Source: Candidula unifasciata (Eukaryota > Mollusca > Gastropoda > Stylommatophora > Geomitridae). From it: a DNA stretch of 64,000 bases. Below are positions 11,841 through 22,529 of the stretch, piece after piece. A program made the position numbers and the translations under genes. The stretch covers positions 22,501-86,500 of the forward strand of contig CAJHNH020004913.1 of the NCBI GenBank assembly GCA_905116865.2, given 5' to 3'. Numbering within the stretch: position 1 is the first letter of the stretch; each line of letters opens with the position of its first letter. Under the pieces are notes generated by a model. It had not been told where the DNA came from, did not search any database, and saw only the letters and a program-made list of their open reading frames with translations.

Positions 11841-11999
11841 GATTATTGGACGTTCCTATAGGTTTTCACATCTTCGATGTAGCAACTATCATACAATGCC
11901 TCTGCTGAGCGTCCAATACGAAGCTGGTTATATTATCACATATCTGGACATCGAACACCTGCTTAGCCGGGCTTAACTTTCAGGTAACTCCTTCCTCTA

Positions 12000-12320
12000 T
12001 TTCTTGTTCTTTAGAACTGTTCTACCTTTCCGAGACAGATTCTGACAAGGCGTCGGGTGCAAGTCTTGATATCTGCTACCTAGATGCTAGTAGCATTGGA
12101 TATTCTATCTATCCATTACTTGCTAGGTCGACCTCTGGGACTGTTTCCGTTAAGTCTAAGTGACAGGACTCTGTGATGTACTATCTGTTGACAGTCTTGA
12201 CACATGTCCGAACCATTTGATCTGCTGTCATTTGATGTAGTTTCGTACCGGTTCCGCCTAACTTCTTTCCTGATATCTCTATTTTTGATCCTGTCTTAGC
12301 TTGTTTAACATTAGAGACTC
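12000..12320 (-). mobile_element. LINE 3' remnant, strongly decayed
   Basis: Reading the minus strand gives DRIKNRDIRKEVRRNRY, then after decay NGNSPRGRPSK and WIDRI. This fits the post-RT block D.i.N..iR......, then (K)RPRGRP.k.W.d.i, seen in other LINEs. No catalytic motif is present, so the call rests on motif order only. Confidence 0.5.
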
Positions 12321-12435
12321 GACATTATCCACCAGTCTAATCGGTACACGACAGATGTTATCAGGCTCTGTCCGTGTATCCTCCAACCTGTATTAGCGGA
12401 AAGCTTGCCAGTGTGTCTCCTGCTTCATTAACACA

Positions 12436-12786
12436 TAAGTAAAGTAACGGTCATTTGTCCAGACCTTCAGTTGTATTGTGCATTTACAAAGTACAGTAAT
12501 GGACCTTTTCCCACGCCTTCGGGCGTACTGGGATATATGGCTAGACCTTTATTGTATAGACCAATAGGCACTGGAGTAGAGGGGGGGGGGGGGAGGGGTG
12601 TGATGCCGTCTACACCACGAGCGCTGCCTTCACTACCCAAGATTTTACTTAGTACCCATTTAAGCCTTGGTCGACATGAGAGCCAAGGTCATTTTTTAAA
12701 AACAAAAGTCTGGATCCGGCAAGACCTGAACCCACCACCGTTCGATGCGCGGGCGAGAGTCTAGCCTCTACACTAAGGCGGCTCCC
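12436..12786 (-). mobile_element. Family A SINE, full length with internal poly-G insertion
   Basis: The 3' end lies at 12436-12460 (AGTAAAGTAACGGTCATTTG). An extra partial 3'-end motif follows (CCACGCCTTCGGGCGTA), then the body and the reversed tRNA head CTAGCCTCTACACTAAGGCG ending near 12786. A run of about 13 G at 12580-12592 sits where other copies read CAAGATGGATGA. The duplicated 3' motif suggests a second truncated copy or a local duplication at the 3' side. Confidence 0.75.
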
Positions 12787-12839
12787 TCGTTACCATGTAC
12801 TGCCTTTCATTGTGTCTGAAATGCGGAGGGAAGTAGGAG

Positions 12840-13080
12840 CGCCCCTCTAGGCGTCTATGTTACTGGGGGGGGGGGGGGAATTAACACAATCAAAGAATTC
12901 ATTTCAGGGCGCAAGAACTTGGAGATTTAATCCAGTTGGGAGCCCCGCCCAAGCGACAATTATATAAAAGTTCGGGGGTCAAAACTCGCTAAAATACTTA
13001 AGGGGCGGGGGAGGAGGGAGGTTTCAATATTTACCGTATCCCCATCCCTTAAAACGAAAACGAATGTATAGAAGTTCTCT
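12840..13080. other. Sequence with G-runs
   Basis: A 13-base G run lies at about 12865-12877 and GGGGCGGGGGAGGAGGGAGG at about 13000-13020. No gene seen. Confidence 0.5.
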
Positions 13081-13624
13081 TTTTGAGTATTAGTTCATAC
13101 GTTTCATTATATTTCACAAATAATGTTATATGCATTTGCAATTCAACTTATTGTTTTAATGCTCTTTTTATTATTACATTTGGGCACACAAACGAGGCTT
13201 ATGACTCTTCGGGGGCTGCCATACCCTCCCCCCACGCCAACAAAAAATATGTAAGACATCCAGGTCTCCAAATTGCTGTCCATTTCCATCCTCGAAAGAA
13301 ATGAAAAGAGTCGATCACGTTCAACCTACTGTCATGGCTGCCAGGCAGCACAGTAGTCTCTGTTATATTTATGGTCGGTGTTACTTGCACCATTTTCATG
13401 GCTAAAATGTTCTCCACCAGGTAGCCCTAAAATGGGCTACCTACCATGCTGCCCTTTAAAGGGCTTTTGTAATGTTCACTGCTCCCTCCTCAACCACCGA
13501 CCACTGATCATCCATCTGCAGACCGATGAGAGACGGGTCGCCAATGTCCTTTCTGCTGAATACATTTTATGCATTTCATTCAAACCCGCAGCAGCCAGGG
13601 AACAAAACTATGAGAATGATTAAT

Positions 13625-13935
13625 TACCTACCTCATCATCATCATCATCATCATCATCATGTGGCAGTTCGTTTGCAGAACGTCGCTGTCATCACAGTCT
13701 GCCTTAAAGAAACTCTGTCTCTCACCAGTTTTCCCGCCTCATTTACTTTCACACTCAAGGTGTCACTTATATCCTGTGTCGGCCCCTGTCCCTCCTTCCT
13801 GGTACCATGCTTTTTGCAATCATATTTTCCAATCCGTCGCAGCGCTTGATATGACCAAAATATTTTAGCTTCTCTTTCTTAAGGACTGAGAGATAGTCCA
13901 CTACTCACATCCGTATGTAGCCACAGGGAGGATGC
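13625..13935 (-). mobile_element. LINE C-terminal fragment with (ATG)n tail
   Basis: The minus strand reads EKLKYFGHIKRCDGLENMI then AKSMVPGRRDRGR, a clear match to the (R)LkyFGHikR.dgle..i..G.v.GkRgRGRPr block near the C-terminus of several non-LTR retrotransposons. On its 3' side, at 13636-13659, lies a run of CAT triplets (ATG on the coding strand). A simple triplet tail of this kind is known for non-LTR elements lacking polyA. The frame decays after the RGR motif. Confidence 0.8.
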
Positions 13936-14512
13936 ATAAACTCAAAATTCTAATTTTGATCTCCTTGCTGGAATTACCGACCTAGAGAGTTAAAAATGAC
14001 GGGGGGAAAAAACACGCTAATTACATGTATTTCGTTGTAAAAAAAAATGTATTAGACACCAACTGATACATTCTATTGAAGCTGCAGTGATGTAGTGTTG
14101 GACACTTTAGCATTTAAGCATGGCGGTGGGAAGTTCCAATCTCGATCAATTCCTTTGTTTATTGTTAACATAAACGAAGACTCGTGGTTGAACCAGCTTT
14201 ACGCAAGGATCAGTAAATATGTAAATTCGTTTGTTTTCATTAAGACAATTTAATCTGCCAAATGATAATAGTATAGCCTAATATATCCCTTACGAATTTG
14301 AGTGTCATGATAACTGTTGGCATCAACAGTTATTGACCCTCCGCTGTCCCCTTCCTTTTCTCATAGGCCATAGCCACCCGTTATTCTGTACACTTTTTCA
14401 CTTCCTATTTTCGCGTTGAAATCTTCTTGTACCCTCTCCCATCAAAAATAGTGGTATATTTGGCACAATTTTAGTAGGAGCGGCCAGAGTGTGACCAGAC
14501 AGCTTTTTCAAT
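13936..14512. other. Unassigned sequence
   Basis: No supported feature; AT-rich, with short homopolymer runs. Confidence 0.4.
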
Positions 14513-15037
14513 CGGAGAAGAGTCCAGGTGGTGTAGCTGCTAGACGCTTGCCTGTGGATAAGAAGGTCGTGGGTTCGGGATCCTGTCGGAGCCGGACATT
14601 TTGTTTTTAAATGACCTTGGCTTCCGGGTCAATCCAGCCTTGAGTTGGTACCAGATTCAGTCCTGCGAAGTAAAGGTGGTCGGCGTGATGCTGCCCATAT
14701 CATCCACCAAGTTCCGATTGTTCTACACAGTATCTGTCAGTCCTATATGACCAGTCGGCTCTGTGACTAAGTCGATGCGAACGCTTCGTAATGCCGGGGT
14801 GCCGGGTTCGATTCCCGCTGCGGGTCATGCGCCTGGCGTTGGTTTCGACTATGGTATCAGGGGCCGACCTTCCAGAGAGCAATGGCAAACTACTGGACGT
14901 AAATTTGCCTAGAGAAACCACACAACAGCCAGGAGCTCCTGTGGTTGGTTCTGCAACGGCCTGTAAAGGATACGCAACTAACCTATATGACCAATACTTC
15001 GAAAGTCGTGGAAAAGAGCACTTTAGTTATCTAAAAA
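14513..15037 (+). mobile_element. Family A SINE split by a family B SINE
   Basis: The 5' part (14513-14753) has a head region reading AAGGTCGTGGGTTCGGGATC, then CGGAGCCGGACATTTTG and the body to CAGTCCTATATGACCA. The 3' part resumes at 14982 with CCTATATGACCAATACTTCG and ends GTCGTGGAAAAGAGCACTTT. The repeated CCTATATGACCA marks the target site of the inserted family B element. Confidence 0.85.
14754..14981 (+). mobile_element. Family B SINE, full length, 12-bp target-site duplication
   Basis: The 228-bp element has a tRNA-like head: CTGTGACTAAGTCG at the box A position (a sister copy at 48.2 kb reads the consensus TGGCTAAGTCG) and a perfect box B, GGTTCGATTCC. The body includes GCGTTGGTTTCGACTATGG, CAAACTACTGGACGTAAAT and GAAACCACACAACAGCCAGG. 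It ends GGTTCTGCAACGGCCTGTAA then AGGATACGCAACTAA. CCTATATGACCA lies on both sides (14742-14753 and 14982-14993). The insertion is within a family A SINE, so family B retroposed after that copy did. Confidence 0.92.
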
Positions 15038-15359
15038 TGAGAAACAACTAAAGTGAGAAACGTAGACATGCAAGACAAATCAGCAATGACAATATTAGCA
15101 TCACATACTGAAAACTGAGACAATCAAAAACAAAAATAACATCAAAAATAAAAAATAAAACGCTCCTAGTACAATTTAACGACAAGACTGAATTTAGTTT
15201 GCGTTTATCAGTGTAACAGTTTCCGGTTTTCGTCTGCAGTAGTTCTGAAATCCCAGCGACAGGTAATATGCGGAAGCAACTACCACCCCATACTCCGTTA
15301 TTTGTGTGTGTGGATAATACAACCCTTCCCCTCCCCCTTTTTGGGCTATTTTGTATCAC

Positions 15360-15625
15360 TGAGACGTCAACACTCTAATCCCTATTCACCCCCGTCAGCT
15401 GCAATCGTGACAACTATTTCTAGTATCTACAACTTGCCACGCCCATCTTTCAGACGTCCACACTCTAATCCACACTAACCCCTGTCAGCTGCACACGTGA
15501 CAACTTTGTTCTAGTACCTTCAACTTCCCCTATCCAACATTTAGAAGTTCACATTCTAATCCCCACACACCCCTGTCAGCTGCATTCGTGGCGACTTTGT
15601 TCTAGTACCTACAACTTTCCCAGCC
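15360..15625. repeat. 90-bp tandem repeat, about 3 copies
   Basis: Units begin near 15362, 15453 and 15543 (spacing 91 and 90 bp). Shared blocks are CACTCTAATCC, then CCCCTGTCAGCTGCA, CGTGACAACTTTGTTCTAGT and CTACAACTT. The copies are diverged. Confidence 0.85.
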
Positions 15626-16185
15626 TACCCCTCTTCACTACCATCTTCAGAAAACTATGAACTGTGTTAATCACTAGATTATTTTTTTGTTATCGTTTTT
15701 ACAACACCAAGTACGTTTTAATAAACACGTTAAACAGTCTACTAGTAGTCTATTTTTATTATCATGCCCATCGAATTTTATTTATCTACTATTCTATTCA
15801 GTTGTCTATTATCTAATTTCCCCCTATGGATAATGATACTTGACCCACTTTGGCCTTCCAGCTTGGCAGCTGATGGAAATTTTCCATCTGGAGGTTATAT
15901 GCTGCCTCAACTGACAATTGGCTGGCTTCCGTATAGAACTAATACACTCGGTTTTTATGTCTTATTTTAGCTGGTAATCAGATTCATTTGTTCAGAGTTT
16001 TGAGTAGCTTTGACCTTATTCTGACATCTTGTCAGATGAACTTCATTTTTGTATTTCCACACAAGAGTGTATAGACCAAGAATAATAACACTAGGACATT
16101 CTACATGATCTGAGAATCAAGGGGAACTAGCTCATAAACAGCATCCACCACAGAAAGTTAAGGTATTCTGCTGATGTTAAACTTC
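15626..16185. other. Unassigned sequence
   Basis: AT-rich; no supported gene or repeat. Confidence 0.4.
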
Positions 16186-16385
16186 ATATTTAAGACAGTT
16201 TCGAGGAAACAAGGTAGTGGCAGAACTCAGAGAATGTTGGTTCAAGACATTGTGAATGCATTAGCTATGAAAGCACAAAGTGCCGGAGAATTGCTGGAGA
16301 ATTTGCTAGAGAAAGAGAGAATTTCAGGCGTGTTGTGACGAGAGCGGCGTTCCGTGCAGGATCTTCTGACGGACAACGACACATG
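16186..16385 (+). mobile_element. LINE C-terminal fragment, frameshifted
   Basis: One frame reads SRKQGSGRTQRMLVQDIVNA then LAMKAQSAGELLENLLEKER. After a one-base shift it continues FRRVVTRAAFRAGSSDGQRH. The pattern KRgrGRqr..flqDi..al......aeLl......ReefRrvV..A.fRaGs is a familiar non-LTR retrotransposon C-terminus. Only the terminal part is present. The hAT-like MITE begins 36 bp downstream. Confidence 0.75.
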
Positions 16386-16420
16386 AATGTTACATCTATA
16401 TTAATTTAAATGCTATAATA

Positions 16421-16617
16421 CAGTATTTCCCTAACTTTTCTTGGTCGTGGCTCCTTTTTTCAATACAGATTCTTCCACGGCGCCCTAATCTAAGTAAAAG
16501 TATGACTATCCGTGTCTTGGTTAAATTAATTATGAAGCTTTTACAATATTTCGCGGCGCCTCTAGGAATAGATGGTGGTTCCATGGGGCGCCGCGGCTCA
16601 CAGTTTGAGAATCACTG
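16421..16617. mobile_element. hAT-type MITE (197 bp) with 8-bp TSD
   Basis: The left end CAGTATTTCCCTAACTTTTC and the right end, read on the minus strand, CAGTGATTCTCAAACTGTGA both follow the CAGTG.TTCTCAAA.T hAT terminal pattern. The inner ends both carry GC-rich GGCGCC blocks. Flanking octamers are CTATAATA (16413-16420) and CTATGATA (16618-16625), 7 of 8 identical, matching the 8-bp target duplication of the hAT superfamily. There is no transposase coding, so it is a non-autonomous derivative. Confidence 0.8.
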
Positions 16618-16625
16618 CTATGATA

Positions 16626-17029
16626 TCTTAAAAAAAAGTGACAAGCGGCATTTTCAAAGAATTGTACCATGCGCATATGAGTTTTCTATCACCACACCAC
16701 GATCAACACTACCATCAGTAGTATCATTATTCATCATCATTAGCATTATCTCCATTATCATTCCGTGCTGCTGTTTGGCATCACATTTGACCTGCAGTCA
16801 GTTACTATTTTTTTGTTTGTGTGTGTATCTTTATAAAACATGCTAAATCCTTCAAACTTCGTGTATGGAATTCAAACCGTCATTCCTGACATGTCTTATT
16901 ATAGCTCTTTATAAGGTTTTAATTAAAGATCTCGCTTTATCAATTCATTTGATTCCTTTTTTTCAGGGCCTATTTTGCTATTTTTAATCCTCTTCGCGTC
17001 AGTATAAACAAATGCATATTACATATATG
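16626..17029. other. Unassigned sequence
   Basis: Nothing supported. A TCATCATTAGCATTATC low-complexity patch lies near 16730. Confidence 0.4.
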
Positions 17030-17234
17030 AGCCAGACATTTTTTCAAAAATGAATTTGGCTTCCCAGGTCGACCCAGCCTTGAGTGGGTACCAGGTGCAG
17101 TCCTGGGAAGTAGAGGCGGCCGGTTAAATGCTGACCACATCACCCATCTTTTGCCGATTGGTCTATAAAAATATAGGTCTAGCCCTATATGCCCTATACG
17201 CCTAAAGGCCTGGAAAAGAGTCATTTAACTTTTT
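17030..17234 (+). mobile_element. Family A SINE, 5'-truncated
   Basis: The copy starts in the body (GAGCCAGACATTTTTTC) and retains CCCAGGTCGACCCAGCCTTG, GGCGGCCGGTTAAATGCTG, ATAGGTCTAGCCCTATATGC and the 3' end CTTTTTTTTGC. The tRNA-like head is missing. Confidence 0.85.
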
Positions 17235-17989
17235 TTTTGCATATATTCTAATACTGTATTTCACTTTTCCCCTCTAAATTTATATCGATGCCACTGTCTT
17301 ATTGTCATTGTTGTTATTATTATTATTATTATTATGTAAGATTAAAAAAAAAAAAAAAGTATGTCTTCCAACTCCGTATTAGCTGTTGAGAAGGAAGCCC
17401 AAGTGTTAACACAAGCCAAGACTCGGATAACTAAGCTAATGAATGCCTTGTAATGTTTGTTTCGTTGGCTGGCAATTGATTCTCTATAATTTGTCTCATG
17501 ACTGATTGTGTCTTACGCAGTCCATCTATGGTTTCGTCAAACAGGGAAGTTTTGCGTCATCAACTTTCAGCTGGTAAATCCGACACCTATGCGGCTCTGT
17601 GAAAATTAGTGTTGTGTCTTGCAATGTAGTTCCTTCTTCCTGCTTTCTTTTAACTGTTTCTTTCACCCTGACTCAATTTTTCGAAATTGCATGTTTATTT
17701 TTGTGTTGCCGGGAGCAAAAGTAGCAGTCTTCGTCTTTCGTTTTTACCGTTGCCTACCTGAACATAGCCTAGTGAAGTGGTTATCTGTGTTTGTCTTGCA
17801 TTGTTCGTGTGGGTTAAATGATGTTTGTGTTAATTCTTTTATAGCAACACCGTCCATTCATCGCCCTCTTGGTCATTCTTTCGTACTCTGCACAGATAAT
17901 CTGTAGTATTAGGTCTCATATAGAAGTTTGGTGTGGTTTCTTTCCTACTCTTAATCTAATAGTAATCGTTTTCCGTAATTGATCAGTCC

Positions 17990-17990
<1 letters not shown>
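17235..17990. other. Unassigned sequence
   Basis: A (TTA)n patch at about 17315-17334 and an A-run at 17344-17358 are present. A 95-codon frame at 17619-17906 shows no recognisable domain. No gene is supported. Confidence 0.4.
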
Positions 17991-17992
<2 letters not shown>

Positions 17993-18047
<55 letters not shown>

Positions 18048-18106
18048 TCTCTTTCTCTATCTCTTTCTTTCTTTCTTTCTTTCCTTCTTTCTTTCTCTCT
18101 CTCTGT
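17993..18106. repeat. (CT)n and (CTTT)n microsatellite
   Basis: A long CT dinucleotide run followed by TTTC and TTCTTTC tetranucleotides and a closing CT run. Confidence 0.95.
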
Positions 18107-18830
18107 TGAGCAAGTCTTTAACAACTGCCGTCTTACTCGACCTGCCACAGCTTGAAGGAGCATTTGGCCTAATGAATGACATCAACCTGGCTAGCCAGAG
18201 CCCCGTTAGCTTGAGACACCTCGCCCCTGAGTTTTCCGGTGTGCACAGCGGTATCTGGAGCGGATCGAGTATTAAACCACATTGCGAGACAACAGATCCG
18301 GCGATTCAGATATGTGCCAAATACTAAAATCAGATAGTGCAGCACAGAGAGCTATATCACTTAAGACACAACGCAGGCAGACCTAGAGATCGACTGTGCA
18401 AGCGATGGAAAGATAGAATATCCGAGGTCGTGAATACCATCATTTATGTAGCACATGCTAAGGTTCACATCTGATACGTCTTCAAAACCAGACGCTAAAC
18501 AGAGCTGAGGCATCATCAATTCGCATTGTGCGACGTCAGCAGGCAACGGTTACAGTTGTAAGTGTATCACATGACATTCTCCTCCTGGTTGAGCTGCTGT
18601 CGAAAATATGCGTGCCGTAGCTAGCATTGTAGCATTGGCAACTGGTAGCTTCGCACGTTACGGTTTCGGCACGAGTTGCGCAATCACGCAGCGAGCGCTC
18701 TTTTCACTATTTTTGAGACGGTAAGCAAGTGGCGTAATTCTAATAAAATGTAGGCCGCAATAATAAATAGTCAAATATATATATATTTTTTAATTGAGTG
18801 TATAAGTGACAATTACAGCCCTAAATGCAC
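18107..18830. other. Unassigned sequence
   Basis: No supported gene. Short frames near 18.1-18.5 kb lack recognisable features. Confidence 0.4.
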
Positions 18831-18942
18831 CCAAGAAGAAGAAGAGAAGGAGGTGGAGGAGGAGAGAAAGAAGAAGAACAAGAAGAAGAAGAAAAGGAAG
18901 AAGAGGATTAATAGAAAAAAACAAAATGATAATAGTAAAAAT

Positions 18943-19001
<59 letters not shown>

Positions 19002-19159
19002 AAGAAGAAGAAGAAGAAGAAGAAGAAGAAGAAGAAAAGAAGAAGAAGAAGAAGAAGAAAAAAAAAAAAAGAAGAAGAAGAAGAAGAAGAAGAAGAAGAA
19101 GAAGAAGAAGAAGAAGAAGAAGAAGAAGAAGAAGAAGAAGAAGAAGAAGAAGAAGAAGA
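18831..19159. repeat. GAA/AAT triplet array (about 330 bp)
   Basis: Impure GAA repeats, a short AAT stretch (about 18943-18971), then long GAA runs with a few A-run interruptions. The 100-110 codon frames across it are only translations of the repeat. Confidence 0.95.
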
Positions 19160-19284
19160 CATTAGAGTTAGTAATGAGCGGGTAGAGAAGAATCCTATAT
19201 CCTCGATCAAATCCCCGTAGGCCCCTTTCGTATATTAGTAACCTAAATTCCGAACCAGGCGTGGATAAGGTGAAATATTTTTAT

Positions 19285-19655
19285 TATCTATCTTGTAATC
19301 GTTGCGGTGATGTGGTTTTATAAACCAATGATGAGAATACCCTGGACAGATACAAAGAGTAAAGATAACGTCTTGAAAGAAACCGACTCATGAAGAGAGA
19401 ACTAATTTCCCTCATCAGAAAGAGACAGACTACATTCTTTGGTCATGTGATGAGAAGGATAAAACTGGAGTACATCATGGCAATAGGTAAGATGGAAGGG
19501 AGGAGAGGCAGAGGGAGACCGAGAAAAAAAATATTGGGCAGTCTGACGTCATTTCATAGAGGATCATCTGGTCAGAGTTGATTGAAAGTACATAAGGCAG
19601 AAGGTTGTGGACAGACGTGACTACCCATGCCCCACGGCATGAACTTTAAACAGAA
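19285..19655 (+). mobile_element. LINE C-terminal fragment
   Basis: Reading AVMWFYKPMMRIPWTD, then KRELISLIRKRQTTFFGHVM, then KMEGRRGRGRPRKKILGSLT gives the full post-RT motif series (mWfyRrmlripWt..., krel...irkRq..ffGHvmRr..le......gkleGrRgrGRpr.k.ldsl..w). The same series occurs on the minus strand at 23.1-23.4 and 44.4-44.75 kb, so these belong to one family. A stop after PWTDTKSKDNVLKETDS and another after the GSSGQS stretch make it inactive. Confidence 0.85.
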
Positions 19656-19674
19656 GAACTGTTTATCTGTTATC

Positions 19675-20065
19675 CCACGCATTAAAGGCGGCCGTAAAGG
19701 TAGAGGTAAAGTCGGGAGATGTGAACCAGCGTCATTGCACACGGTTATAAACCATAAGTGCTCTGCCACCAGTACGGACAGCTGATAAGAAACTGTCCGC
19801 CTGTGTCCCCGTCCGCACCTAACTCCGTAGCTACAGCGACGTTCCTCCATTTAACCCAGACTGTCAACTCTGGTACCCATTTCCTAGAGGCTGGGTAAAC
19901 CCCGGAAATCGCCCGGTTTCGAACACCGACCGTGGGCTGCAGCGAGTCGCAGCTGGATTTGAAAGCAACTCTCCTGTCGACTGCTCTAACCCGGCCCCCG
20001 AAATGCGGCCGTGCGGGATGCCAGTCACATTACTCACCGAATGCTGACTGGTCAATAAAAACATG
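19675..20065 (-). mobile_element. Family F dispersed repeat, copy 1
   Basis: It matches the reverse complement of 55030-55335. Shared blocks are GTAAAGTCGGGAGATGTGAA, CACGGTTATAAACCATAAGT, GTAGCTACAGCGACGTTCCT, ACTCTGGTACCCATTTCCTA and ATCGCCCGGTTTCGAACACC. The last resembles a reversed tRNA box B (GTTCGAAACCGGG), so this is probably another SINE with its head at the high-coordinate end. A family A-like 3' fragment (ACTGGTCAATAAAAACATGG) follows at about 20045. Confidence 0.6.
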
Positions 20066-20089
20066 GGTCTGGATCTTGTATACTAATTG

Positions 20090-21100
20090 TCTGAATCTGG
20101 CTCTTTCCTTCTTGTATCATAACTGAATTATGTTACTAAAAAAATACGCTAGTTTTAATCAGCGAAACTTATTTTATTGAAGCGAAGCTTAGCATTGATA
20201 CAATATATGGGTCACAGAAAACTACTTATAGCTTCCATAATTACATTAATGGAAAAACAATAAGTAAAATGATTTGGCCATTTATCGAAAGTGAATCCAG
20301 TGAGACTGGTAAAAGGAACGTACAACATGGCATTAGTAACACCAAGAGGTCAGGCATGACAAAGAAGGAATCAATGATACCATGAGATTCCACAACAATA
20401 CGGCATACAGGGCAATCGAGCATGCCCTAGCTCAGATATCAGTCATCTTGTAACCTGCGAGGCCTAGCAGCAGAAAGCAGAATAAAGACAGGAGAAAAAA
20501 ATCGAAAAGAACACAAAGCAGAGTATTTAAAAACAGAAAAAGTAAGAAGAGGAAAAGTACTTCAAGATTTAAATGTCTTTCACTGTAATAAATCTGTTTT
20601 GACAAACAGGAACGACATCAATAACAATAAAAATATTACAAAAAATAACAGCCATCAACAGCGTTGAAGACAGCGAAACTGCTATTTTCTCGTGAAATTT
20701 GTAACTATGAGTTATCATAACAAGCTTGAATAACCCGGGGGTGGGAGAGGGGGGGGGGATGCAAGAAACGCAAACAGTTGTTAAAAAATCGGATTACAAC
20801 GTCTTTCTGTCAGGTCTGTGAGGATTAGGGCCAGTTATACATTTTAACACTAATCCGTCACTTACAGAGCCATACCTGGGCGAGACTGGTTATTTTATGT
20901 GGAATTTTCCTCCAGGTGTCGTATATTCTTTCCATCCAGTTCTACTTTTGTTTCCTTACATTTTCGTGTAATACTAATGTATTCTTTTAAAACAATATTT
21001 CATTGCTCTGTTTTAGTTATTATTATATTTTGTTAAATCTACATCTTAACAACATACTGTTAATTTTGGTTCGTCACCCCTACTCACTAATAATATAAAC
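20090..21100. other. Unassigned AT-rich sequence
   Basis: A G-rich patch (about 20740-20758) is the only distinctive feature. No gene is supported. Confidence 0.4.
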
Positions 21101-21231
21101 TGTTGGTTGGTTGGATGTCTGTGTGTGTATGTGTGTGTGTGTGGGGGGATGGGTGTGCGTGTGTGTGGGTGTGTGGTTAGATTTCCGGGATGTTTGGGGC
21201 TGGTTGGTTGGTGGGTTGGCTGGTTTGTGGG
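21101..21231. repeat. GGTT/GTGT-rich tandem repeat, left part
   Basis: Irregular TGGTTGG, GTGTGTG and GGTGGGTTGGCTGG units. The same composition resumes at 21786 after the LTR, so the array was split by the insertion. Confidence 0.8.
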
Positions 21232-21785
21232 TGTAATGATTGCACTTGTGTCTCCTCCACACTGGATATCTCTGGTGCAGAGTTAACACTGGCTCCGATG
21301 TCTAGAGGGTCACAGCTCAATCAAAGCAGACATGATCTCTCTTCACGGTCACACGACTTCTAACAACGGTTGAAACCAGCGGCACATTTCACGAGTTTAT
21401 TATCACTGTAGTTCAATACACGAATCACAGGAGAATCCACTTACAGCATTCGGACAATGGACGTTTACATATCCACGGCTGGCTTCAACAATCAAACAGG
21501 GTAACAAAACAGCTGGCCTTCACGATCATTCATTCGACGCTGATTCAGATCCACATGCTCTCGTCATTCTCGATTCATCTTCACAGCTTCAGATGCACTT
21601 CCTTCCAGTCTGGGGCCTAGTCACAGAATGACCGCCTGATTCTCAATCCCCCAGATCTCACCATTCACACGTGACTCACTCTTTCCTGTCGTTTCACCAT
21701 ATCTCCGTGAAACCCATGCTTCCAGGGACTTCCCCAATTATGCCAGTCATCCCCTGACGTTATCCCTATTTATAACATCATTACA
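21232..21785 (-). mobile_element. Solo LTR (554 bp) with perfect 5-bp TSD
   Basis: The segment begins TGTAATGAT and ends ATCATTACA, giving a 9-bp terminal inverted repeat with canonical TG...CA ends. GTGGG flanks it exactly on both sides (21227-21231 and 21786-21790). On the minus strand a TATAAATAG box lies 12-20 bp from the 5' end (21766-21774) and AATAAA lies about 385 bp in (21396-21401), giving a plausible U3-R-U5 order. There is no second LTR or gag/pol sequence nearby, so it is the product of LTR-LTR recombination or an isolated remnant. A Ty3/Gypsy-type origin is likely from the 5-bp duplication but is not proven. Confidence 0.88.
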
Positions 21786-21840
21786 GTGGGTTGGTTGGCT
21801 GGTTGTTTAGGGGTGTGGTGGGTTGTTGATTCTGTTTAAC
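21786..21840. repeat. GGTT-rich repeat, right part
   Basis: GTGGGTTGGTTGGCTGGTTG and GGTGTGGTGGGTTG continue the array interrupted at 21231. Confidence 0.75.
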
Positions 21841-22202
21841 TGAAGATAATGGTGACTGGAGCCGAGATGATATCAGTAAATAAATGCATGTTTAGTCGTT
21901 GATAAAGACTTGCCGAAAAGTGCAAATGTTTCCGTGCGCATTTTTTTCCCGTTAACCCAAGTTGATCTTTCTTGTCATTGTTTGTTTTTTATTGAATGTA
22001 GTGGAGGCTTAAGGATAAATTTAAACTCATAAACAGACAAACACAAAGGACGGACACAGAGTATTGAAACACTTCTTGTTAATTCTTTCATATCTTAAAT
22101 ATAGTAAAGTCTGCTAAAATATTTGTTACTATGGCCAAACCACGACCGGCTCTAGCTGATGCGCCGTGCTGCTAACGTCACTGGGTCGGGCAAACAATGC
22201 AG

Positions 22203-22460
22203 CAGTCCTCAAACTGGGTGCTGCAGCGTCCTGGGGTGCCGTGAGCGTACGACAGAGGGTCAAAGCAATACTCAATAAAGTCGACGAAACATTGAAAAAT
22301 TACTAAAGAATGCTTGTAGATACTTGAAAGTTAAAATTTAAGTTGTCTTTCCTCGCCACTGTCGAAAAAAAGCTTATTTCTTGTTTGTTAACGCATCGTT
22401 AGCCTGACCCGGTGACGTCAGCAGCACGACCTGTCATCTGACAGGTCGTGCTGCTGGAGC
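22203..22460. mobile_element. Possible hAT-derived fragment ending in a perfect hairpin
   Basis: The start CAGTCCTCAAACTGGGTGCT, then GCAGCGTCCTGGGGTGCC, resembles the inward-reading end of the MITE at 16.4-16.6 kb (CAGTGATTCTCAAACTGTG then GCGGCGCCCC). A matching right end was not found. The region closes with an 18-bp perfect inverted repeat (22419-22436 and 22439-22456) with a 2-nt loop. Confidence 0.35.
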
Positions 22461-22529
22461 CCGTCTTGGCCAAACGCTTCCTTGTATCCCTGTATTACGT
22501 TTTACAGCAGCCTTTTACATTTCCCCGTG

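Noticed and set aside
17619..17906. 95-codon hydrophobic frame as a membrane protein exon
   Set aside because: Hydrophobicity follows from T-rich sequence; no recognisable family and no supporting neighbour.
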